From CAMWXW01 sp051650105 (lineage in GTDB: Bacteria; Desulfobacterota; Desulfovibrionia; Desulfovibrionales; Desulfovibrionaceae): a stretch of 21,615 nt of DNA. Shown here one piece after another: positions 1 to 9,000 of the stretch. The stretch lies in the NCBI GenBank assembly GCA_051650105.1, contig JBOFIJ010000002.1, positions 1 to 21,615 of the forward strand. The letters run 5' to 3'. The translations under genes were made by a program, and so were the position numbers. The notes beneath the pieces were generated by a model that saw only the letters and a program-made list of their open reading frames with translations, did no database searches and was not told the DNA's origin. Position 1 is the stretch's first letter, and each line of letters opens with the position of its first letter.

Positions 1-1698
1 CCAATTGGGATTAGAAGAATCTGCTCCTGTTCCACCAAGAGGAGGGATCATTCCACCAAAAATGATATCATTACCTGCTCCACCTAGAATACTATCGGCT
101 CCACCGCCACCAACTATGCTATCGTTACCTGCTCCACCATCTATGAAATCATTCCCTGAACCACCATCCATTGAAACGGTATTCCCATTAATACTACCAT
201 CTCCAAGGAGCATATCTCCGCCAGAACCACCAAGCAACGTATCATTACCAGCTCCACCAACTCCTAGGTGCGATCCTGACGAATTCGAGAAATCGAAATT
301 ATTATCATTCCCATCTCCTGCACCATAATACGAATTACTGTCCCCCACATTCGCTATAAAACCATCTACAACTTTATCTCTATAATTAACTAAAAAATCG
401 CCCGCTACAGGCTGACCATCTCCTTGCACAATAGTAATGCTCCCTTCCCTATAACCTGTTTCTAATGACGAAGCATCACCTATATTGTCATTGAAATAGC
501 CTAATCCTTTCAAAAAATCTTCTATTTGGGCAGGGCTTAATACAGCACCCGTTGCACTTGTGATTATAAGAGTTATTGTCCCATCTCCAGCCTGATTTAA
601 TACAACAAGAAGCTCCCCAATCCTATGCTCTGTATTCATTGCTGAACCATCTGGGAAAGAATTTGAGTCAAGATATACTTTATCGCCTACCATACCAGCT
701 ATAGTAATATTCACTGTCGAGATACCTACAGATGAATCGACAACCACACCACCAAAAATCGACACATTACTAGGAGCTGGAGATTCACCATGTATCCAAT
801 TTGTCCAATTTAAATTTCCTGCCACCAGCTTAAGTGCTGGCGGAGCTACAGCAACACTTGGCCCCTCCACAAAAGAAGATGTTACACTCTGGCCTGTAGG
901 ACCATGCAGACTCGTAGATGAGAAAGACAAAGGATCTAATACAGCAAATGTGGATATCCCTTGCACTAATTCTGTACCAGAATCTTTATATTCTCCAATA
1001 CCACCACCAGATACTGTTACCCCAGCATCTGCCGTTATTGTGAGCTCTTCAAATATTTCTTCAGAAGGAGCAGCCTCAAAAGACTCTACTTGAGATTCTC
1101 CGTCCACAGGATCACTGTATAAGTCAAGTAAGCTTTCTCGTAAAGCTACTTCGTCTATAGCACTTTCTTCAATAGGAAGCTCACTCTTCTCTTGCCCTGT
1201 TTTATTTTTTACAGGAATATCTTCATTACCTGAACGAGCATTCGCTATATTTTTTGAAGGCACAGGGAAGCCAATGACATTTTGGGATAATATTCTTGAA
1301 GAATTCGGAATAGTATATGCTGCCTCCACATATACTTCTTCTGAAGAAGTATTAATTTCTGCCAGAAGGGATAATACATTACTATTCTCTTTATCAGAAG
1401 AATCGTTACTTATGCCATCATCTCCCATAGCAACAAAATTATAAGCATTTGATAATTGCACTCCCGATAAACTTACACCCTCTTTAAAAGAAAGCATCGG
1501 AAATTCCGAACTCGTCGCTCCTGAAAAGAAATTCTCTAAGACGATAATGGAGTCGTTAGGAAAAGAGATAATAAGGTTGGCTCCCTCTTGCTGCAAATTT
1601 ATTCCCTCTATCGAGAAACAAAGTGACACCTCATCAACATCATTCACACTATACTGAACTTTTGCACCCTCTAATAATGGCTCTCCAACTGTCAACAT
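1..1698 (-). CDS. Large RTX-repeat surface or secreted protein, N-terminal part (runs off left edge)
   Basis: The minus strand is open for exactly 566 codons from an ATG at 1698 to the window edge, with no stop seen. The start has a strong ribosome binding site (AGGAAGGAG) about 6 bases upstream. There is no signal peptide; the protein begins MLTVGEPLLEGAKVQYSVND. Residues 1-70 (through the motif ENFFSG) resemble the conserved N-terminal module I recall from very large Desulfovibrio-type secreted adhesins. Residues 110-220 are acidic and low in complexity, and residues 290-450 look like beta-sandwich sequence. From about residue 459 come glycine-rich nonapeptides such as GGAGND and GGSGND, the RTX calcium-binding signature. 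Family knowledge: RTX proteins without a signal peptide leave by type I secretion and fold on calcium outside the cell. No type I secretion genes are visible here. The C-terminus, which carries the secretion signal, is outside the window, so total size and activity (adhesin, protease or toxin) cannot be told. Confidence 0.85.
   Translation of the reverse strand, partial: MLTVGEPLLEGAKVQYSVNDVDEVSLCFSIEGINLQQEGANLIISFPNDSIIVLENFFSGATSSEFPMLSFKEGVSLSGVQLSNAYNFVAMGDDGISNDSSDKENSNVLSLLAEINTSSEEVYVEAAYTIPNSSRILSQNVIGFPVPSKNIANARSGNEDIPVKNKTGQEKSELPIEESAIDEVALRESLLDLYSDPVDGESQVESFEAAPSEEIFEELTITADAGVTVSGGGIGEYKDSGTELVQGISTFAVLDPLSFSSTSLHGPTGQSVTSSFVEGPSVAVAPPALKLVAGNLNWTNWIHGESPAPSNVSIFGGVVVDSSVGISTVNITIAGMVGDKVYLDSNSFPDGSAMNTEHRIGELLVVLNQAGDGTITLIITSATGAVLSPAQIEDFLKGLGYFNDNIGDASSLETGYREGSITIVQGDGQPVAGDFLVNYRDKVVDGFIANVGDSNSYYGAGDGNDNNFDFSNSSGSHLGVGGAGNDTLLGGSGGDMLLGDGSINGNTVSMDGGSGNDFIDGGAGNDSIVGGGGADSILGGAGNDIIFGGMIPPLGGTGADSSNPNW
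51..324 (-). repeat. RTX nonapeptide repeats (GGxGxDxxx)
   Basis: Within the RTX gene the minus strand encodes successive GAGDGND, GGAGND, GGSGGD, GGSGND, GGAGND, GGGGAD and GGAGND motifs. A non-canonical insert of about 12 residues, holding a Ser-Ile-Asn-Gly-Asn stretch, sits in the middle. The array appears to continue past the left edge, where GGTGAD is seen. Calcium binding in a parallel beta-roll is the known role of this repeat family. Confidence 0.85.
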
Positions 1699-1864
1699 AT
1701 GCAACTCCTTCCTAAAACAAATTCTTACTTATCATGCTTCGTGAGATAGTAATACATACTGTGTAAATAACAAGGGCTTTCTTCACTAACTTATAATTTT
1801 TCCTTTTAATTCACTACATTATTCTTTATGTTACTTCTTTATTTATGCATATCTCCTATAATAA

Positions 1865-2563
1865 TTATCTTATAGCCTTATAAATATGTACAATACCACC
1901 ATTTAATTTATTATACATAACGTTAGAAAAACCGCTTTCATATAACTCATCTATCATACACTCTGGTTTTGGAAATGATAGAATACTTTTTGAAAGATAT
2001 TCATATGCTTCTTTATTGGAAAAACACATCTTCGCGAAAAAAGGCACAATATTTTTTAAATACAGAATATACGATCTCTTCATCATACTTGACATTGCCT
2101 CAGGACTACCAAATTCCAATATATAAAAAGGAGCACCCTGTTTTAAGCATTGCGCAGTCTCTGTAAAAACATGCTCTCGAGGAACTATATTGCGAATACC
2201 AAAGGACACCACAGCCACATCTATACTTTTCTCTTTTAACGGAAGGCTACACGCATCGGCCTGTATAGCTGATATAGTGGGGTATCTACATATCTTTTTC
2301 TTACCCCTCATCATCATTTCCAAAGCCAAATCAACAGCAATAATCTGTACTTTTTTTCTTTTTAATAACGACAAAGAGACATCAAACGTTCCTGTAGCCA
2401 TATCCAACACAACTGCACCAACTGAAATCTCTGATACAATGCTCTTTGTTAAAACACTTCTCCAATACACATCTAAATAGCCACTTAAAAAGTGATTCAA
2501 AAAATCATATTTTTTAGATACCCCAGAAAACATCTCTTGCATCTGTGTATTAACTTCTTGCAT
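1865..2563 (-). CDS. ubiE: UbiE/MenG-type quinone C-methyltransferase
   Basis: This 232-residue SAM-dependent methyltransferase has the usual family length. By family knowledge it methylates demethylmenaquinol to menaquinol (MenG reaction), and ubiquinone precursors in organisms that make them. The family N-terminal signature is clear: YDFLNHFLSG at 19-28, then W34. The SAM-binding motif I is at 51-61 (VVLDMATGTFD). Asp77 (IIAVDLALEMM) would contact the ribose. The motif SFGIRNIVPR (about residues 120-129) is the diagnostic UbiE signature, and ILEFGSP (148-154) follows. The glycine-rich loop reads GTF where most relatives have a small residue third. The codon is TTT, two changes away from a Gly codon, so a single sequencing error is unlikely. 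It lies 166 bases upstream of the RTX gene on the same strand and diverges from the autotransporter. With the UbiD-family gene in this window it supports menaquinone synthesis. Confidence 0.9.
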   Translation of the reverse strand: MQEVNTQMQEMFSGVSKKYDFLNHFLSGYLDVYWRSVLTKSIVSEISVGAVVLDMATGTFDVSLSLLKRKKVQIIAVDLALEMMMRGKKKICRYPTISAIQADACSLPLKEKSIDVAVVSFGIRNIVPREHVFTETAQCLKQGAPFYILEFGSPEAMSSMMKRSYILYLKNIVPFFAKMCFSNKEAYEYLSKSILSFPKPECMIDELYESGFSNVMYNKLNGGIVHIYKAIR

Positions 2564-3018
2564 ATATCATTTCCAATATCCTTACTGTGAAGATTTTTAA
2601 TACAAAAGAAGTCTCTTTTTCCCTCATTATCTCATATTTTGTAGAACACTCTCGTAAAATACTAACACGCTGTACGGAATATACTTCTGCCATCTATTTG
2701 CTCTTTTACTATATAGTATAAACAACCTTTATTGCAGTAAATATACACACAATATATAACAGCTTCACTCTTTTAATTAACATCACAGCACTCATAATCT
2801 CTATAATATTTTGCAATGAAAAGCAAGATTTTTTATTCCTCCATCTTCTTTCTTATCTTTCTCATATATAATATAAAAATATTTTTACTCAATAATCCTC
2901 ATACATTACCTACTTCACATATATTTCCATATATCCATACATAAACTTTCGCTCTTTTCTTACCGATCTACATTCTTTAATAGTTCCCTTTCTTCATAAA
3001 GTAAAGGAGGATACTACT
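2564..3018. other. Divergent intergenic region between ubiE and the giant autotransporter gene
   Basis: This 455-bp, strongly AT-rich stretch has no credible ORF on either strand. It must carry the promoters for ubiE (leftward) and the autotransporter gene (rightward). One reasonable sigma-70-like site is listed separately. A second, weaker candidate (TTGCAA at 2811, TATTCC at 2834, 17-base spacer) lies closer to the autotransporter start. I see no RNA gene, riboswitch or long inverted repeat in it. Confidence 0.6.
2732..2760 (+). promoter_or_regulatory. Candidate sigma-70 promoter for the autotransporter gene
   Basis: A TTGCAG box at 2732-2737 and a TATAAC box at 2755-2760 are separated by 17 bases and point toward the autotransporter gene. 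The implied 5' leader would be about 250 bases. In such AT-rich DNA similar boxes occur by chance, so this is only a candidate. Confidence 0.3.
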
Positions 3019-6000
3019 ATGGGTAGCAAATCACTAACATTTACACTAAAAAATATCTATACATCCATTTATAAAGCTACCACTATCCCCCTTGTGTGTA
3101 CCTCTCTTATTATTGGAACGTCTTTGTTGCCAATTTTCCCCAATAATACATACGCAAATCAAGAACAGAATAGCAAAACCTCTCTTATTATTTTGCAAAG
3201 TATCAATAATTCTTTACTGCAACAGTATACACCATTACCCACTTCATTCTTTAACAACTCAAATAGCAGTACTATTTTTATTGCTTTCTCTGCTAATACG
3301 GTATCCAAAGAACACACCCACCACACCATAAATAGACTTCCTATATCTTCATTTTCTCCTAAAACACCGCTTCCTCTATTCCCATTTACAGAAAAAGTAC
3401 AAGGAGAATTTCTCACACAATCTCTTCTTCACAATAAAGATATTGTCTTCGCTGAAGATTATATTGCAGATCCATCTTTCTATGAACCTACAGTGAAGAC
3501 CCCTTCTTATAGACAAAATATATCTTCTATCCCCTTAATAACACAAGCCATACATCCAAGCATACTTTGTATTGATTCTGTATTACATAACACACAGCCC
3601 GCTCACCCCTATATTACTAACCAACAAATAACTCTCGCTCGCAATACTATAAACTTCAAGAAAATAACTCTCCCCACAAATAATAAAGAATATTTTTCTC
3701 AAAAGGATAATGACACTATTGTATCCGAAAACAACATTATAAAAGTGCCTGAAAAAACGAAAAACAGCTCAGAATCACAACATTTTTTCCCTAGAAAAAT
3801 GCTACAGAATATGCCACAAGTACGTTCTCTTACCATTAACTCTGGACAAGACATAACCACCAATCCAACATATAAAATTATTATGGCAGATGATTCAACT
3901 GTGCGACTTCTTCCCAGGACATATACGAATTTTGAAATCGACCATGACAATACCAATAATCATATACTCTTTTCTGATAGGGATGGAGAGTACCTTTTCA
4001 GCAAAGCTTTTGAAATGGGTGGGGGAGTATTCCATGCTGATGTTAAAGAACTGTTAATTAACAATAGAGATCTCGTAGGCTACAGCTTTGAAGCCTTTAG
4101 GGCTGTTAATGTTTATTTATCTGCAAAAGAGATTATTCAACTCGGAGGCACACTAAGAACTAGCACCGAAAATGATACTATTTATTTAAACAATGTAAAA
4201 ACAGGTGGACACATTCAAACTAATAGAGGAGACGATCATTTCACTCTTGTAAGTAATAATACTGGATCGAACATATGGACTGACAGTGGTAATGACACCA
4301 TTATTATTTCTGGTAACAACAATCATTTTGGGGAAATATATCTTGGAGAAGGAAATGATTCACTCCACCTCAATAACAATACATCTTTAACATCCCATCT
4401 ATTAACTTTTGATTCAGGCAATAACAGGCTTTATCTCGGCCAAAATGCAATTCTTACAATAAATTCAATTACTTTTGGAAATGGTGCAGACCAATTTCAT
4501 ATCCTTGGAAGTATCGATACTAGACAAATAACCATGGGAGATGGAAATGATACCATCACCTTTACGTCCTCTGGACGATTTCTTAACAGTATTTCAATTG
4601 ATCTTGGCGCTGGAAACGATTATTTTACTATAGCGACTAATTTTCATGGAGCCTTCTCCCCTGGTGTAGGAAATGATACTGTGAATATCTCATCTTTAAA
4701 CACAAATTTCACCGCTTCAAACACGATTTCTGTTTCCTCTGGGAGTAGCCTTACTTTTTCTGGACGAGGCTCCTTTTCTTTTCCAGAAATACGTAATTCT
4801 GGAACACTTATAATACATTTACAAGAAAGCAATAGCCAAGTTTCTGGAAATATTACTGGCAATGGAAATGCTAATATTACGATGGAAAATGGTGCCACCT
4901 TTCGTGCTTCAAGCATCACTTTTGGAAACCTTGCAGATACACTCGTTTTACTAAATGGAGGCTCTTTTATTGGCAATGCAAACCTTGGAGATGGTGCTAA
5001 TAATATTCGGCTTAACGCAGGGTCTTTAAACGGCTCGTTAACAACTGGTATAGATTCAGATACGATTTCTCTCACTCGTTCCACTATCACTGGTAGTCTC
5101 TCTATTCGTGGTGGCAATAATAAGATAGAACTTCTCGACAAAAGCACCCTTGCTTCTCTTTCTATCTCTACTGGACAAAATACTATACAATTAAGAAATA
5201 GCACTGTTACAGGAAACATTTCTGCACTTGGTTCGGAGAACCAGAATATACATATTAGTGATAGATCAGAAGTGCGCGGAAATATTAGATTAGGAAGTGG
5301 GCATAATTTATATGTTGTTGAAGGGAATAGTAGTATTATTGGTGGGTTCACATTATTAGGGGGAAACGATACCATACTATTTCAAGATACTGTCAGTATC
5401 GCTGGAGGTGTCCATACAGGTGAAGGGAATAATAGTCTTAACCTTTTTAATCGCTCTACTGTTGTGGGAAGTTTCTCTAGTGGTAATGGCAACGATATTG
5501 CTTTTATACGCGGATCTTCGCATGTTCAAAACGACGTTTCCCTTGGCAATGGAAAAAATACATTTACCCTACTTGAAGAAAGCTCTATTGGAGGTAGCTT
5601 TAGTTCTGGAACAGGCGACGATAGCATTCTTATTGATGGCCGTTCAACTATTGGTGGCTCTGTCCATTTAGGAAATGGGGACAATAGTATTCAAATATAT
5701 GGTCAAAGTACTGTTGCACTGCTTACTATTGGGAGTGGTTCTGATAGAGTTGTGCTAGACAACAAATCTGCTATTACAACAAACCTTAATCTAGGCGATG
5801 GAAATAACAGACTTGAAGTAAAAGGATCTAGCTCAATTATTGGTGATATCAGTGCCCAAAATGGGAATGACAGCATCCTTATTGATGCTGTCTCAGAAAT
5901 TGGCGGGAATGTTTCCTTAGGACACGGCGATAATACATTTTCTCTTGATAACCAAAGCTCTATTGCAGGTACATTAACCCTTGGAAATGGGAATGATAAT

Positions 6001-9000
6001 GTTATTATTGCTAATCAATCTGCACTAACAACAAATCTTGAATTACACGAAGGGGATAATCGCCTAAGTCTTAGTAAACAAAGTACTATTACAGGTACCT
6101 TAACTACCCTTGCTGGCGCCGATACTATTATTATTTCCGATAACTCACAAATTCAACAAGATGTGAATGTGGGTGCTGGGAATAATACCATACATATGAC
6201 ACAAGGCATCATTGCAGGTTCTCTTACAGGGGGCAATAATAACGATAGCCTCGTATTAACCACATTTAGCGTTATTGAAGGGGGTGTGAATCTCGGGCAT
6301 GGTGTAAACCTTGTTAACCTTGAAAATAATAGTACAATTACGGGAAATCTTCTTATGGGTCTTGGAAACGACAGCATAAATGTAACACGCAGTAGTCGTA
6401 TTACAGGTGATATTCTTGCTGGACAAGGGAACAATACTATTTATGTTACAGCATCATCTTTTATTAATGGGAAAATTGAAACGGGAGATGGCGCCGATAC
6501 CATTACTATTTCAGATCGATCCACTGTCACTGGTGGTATATTTGCTTTTAACGGAAACAATAATATCACTATAGAGAATAACAGCTCCATAGATGCTCTT
6601 ACCATAGGTTCTGGACATGATACCATAGTAATTAATAATAATGCATCCTCTACTAGAGAAATAGTGCTTGGTGAGGGGAATAACAGCCTTTCTGTTAGAC
6701 AAAATAGTGCTATCGATGGCTTTGTTTCTGGAGGCTCTGGCGCAGATACACTCACTCTTTCCACTAAATCGCATATTACTGGCAATATCAATTTAGGTAA
6801 TGGCACAAATCTTGTGCATATTTCGGATAATTCACGCATTGGCGGGGAACTTCGCACAGGAACACATACAGATAATATTACTATTATGAATTCAGAGATA
6901 CAGGGAAATATAGTAACTGGAAATGGAAATGATACCCTTATACTGGAGAATATTCGTATTACTGGGGGCGTGCGTACTATCACAGTTGGAGAAAATAACC
7001 CAAGAGATAATGCTGTTATCACACTGAGTAATTCCATCCATTTTGACAGCCCTGGCGGGATGATTTCTCTTCTAGAGGGAACATATCTTCTTACCTTAAA
7101 CAATGTCAATTTTGGAAATCAAACTGGAATTACTATGACAGGAAGAGGAAATAATACCCTAGAAGCCACTGGACTTCTTAGAAATGTTGGGGATATCCTT
7201 ATGGGGGATGGTTCTGCATTTATTAACTTTAGAGATGTCACAAGTGCTACTGGAGATATTGGAAATATTGTTGGTGGCTTATTGCAAGATTCTGTGCTTT
7301 TGCACAACAGTGATTTCTTTGGAAATATTGATTTTAGAACAAGTGGAACTGTTGCAGATACATTACGTCTTTCTGGAAGAACAGTACTTTCCACCGCAAC
7401 CGGAGTAAATGCCAACGGACAAATTAAAATATACACTCATGATACATCACGTATTATTGGTCCAGTCACTCTAAATGACTCAAGCTCTATTGTAATGGAA
7501 GGAAGCTCTGTTTTACAACAAAGTTTCTCCACCGCAACAGATAAACTTGTTACATTGCGAATGGGGGATAAATCAAGCCTTATGGGTGATATTATCACTA
7601 GCCCAACAGCAAATTCAAGACTGACAATCGATTTATTTGATGAATCGCTCCTTAATAGTAATATCTATATGGGTTCTGGAAATGATAGCTTACGAATTAC
7701 GTTCAATAATACAGCACGATTAACAGGGAATATTGACACTGGCGCGGGCAATGATAGCCTTTACGTTGATGGCTCCACACTTTCACCAATAGTACCAAAT
7801 GCTATACAAGCAGGTGATGGGAATGACCTTGTGGAATTTTCCAGACTGCACCTCACAGGGGCCTTTGATATGGGAGATGGGAATAATACTCTCTCCATTA
7901 TTGGCAATACAACACTTGCTGGAAATACTTTCTTAAATACCACAGAAACAGATCTTGTCCAAATTCTCAATAAGTCCACACTTATTTCTCATATTACTGT
8001 TAATGGAGGCTCTGGTACCTTTGTACTCACTCCAGAAACTCTTCTTGAAGGAAATATTGCAGTTCAAGGGCAAAATATGGCCCTAAACCTTGATAACCAA
8101 AGCACATTAGATGGTTCTGCTTCTGGTGGAGCCGGTATAAATACAGTAACATTAAAAAGAGCACATATTTCGGGAAGCGTTCTTAATCCTTTAGCTGGAA
8201 CACTCTCCATAGATAGTAGAAATAGTACTATCTCAGGAGATATTATAAGCGCTGGCAGAGGAAACTTTGAAATTATAGACAGTGCTATTGAAAATACCCT
8301 TGTTGTTTCTCACGGCGGTGCAGAGCTAAATGCTTTACGAAGCCAATTCCTCCGCAGTATTACACTTACTGGTAACAACATGGTTACTATGAGTGCATCA
8401 ACTGTTACAGAAGGGTTCTCTGGATCTGGTGGAGAAGGCTTCTTCACATTTAACGATATGACATTCTTACGAGGTATTTCTTTAGAAAGGGGAGATTCCC
8501 ATGCGACAATACTAAATAGTTCTATTGATAGCAACCTTGTCTTTAACTTCAACAAAAACGTTACTCTTAATGCCAGTAACAATACCATTATACGGGGCAA
8601 TATTATTCTTTCAAACCCAGACAATACCGCTATGAATAATATTACATTACAAAATGCAGAAGTTCATGGGGCATTTTCTGCTGGAAGAAATAGTGGTGGA
8701 GGCACATACACATTTAATAATATACGAATAGGTGGTGAGGTCGAACTTTCAAGAGGACAAAGCACTATTAACTTCAACATTGCTACACTCGTATCCCAAT
8801 TAAGCCTTTATGATACAGAAGGGACAATATCTTCTAGCACCATTGGTGGAGATATCGTGTTTAAGGGAAAATCCTTACTTACCATACGTAATTCTGAAAT
8901 ATTTGGGGAACTAGACTTCACAAGTTTCATGCTTAAAGAACAAAATATAACGCTTGATAACAGTACGTTTACCGGAGATATTAGCCTTGGTAATGTTGAG

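Noticed and set aside
5..328. Plus-strand ORF of 107 codons, Pro/Ser-rich
   Set aside because: It is the complement of the RTX repeats on the minus strand; the Pro-rich look is the shadow of Gly-rich codons.
1856..1875. Inverted repeat CTATAA...TTATAG at the end of ubiE, considered as a terminator
   Set aside because: The stem is only A-T rich (6 bp) and no T run follows on either strand.
5290..6915. Regular 63-bp periodicity considered as a CRISPR array or DNA-level satellite
   Set aside because: The units are in frame within one long ORF, differ in DNA sequence throughout, and have no constant repeat with unique spacers.
4644..7109. Long minus-strand ORFs under the autotransporter passenger (up to 243 codons)
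   Set aside because: They are low-complexity shadows of the repetitive plus-strand gene, without ribosome binding sites or family motifs.
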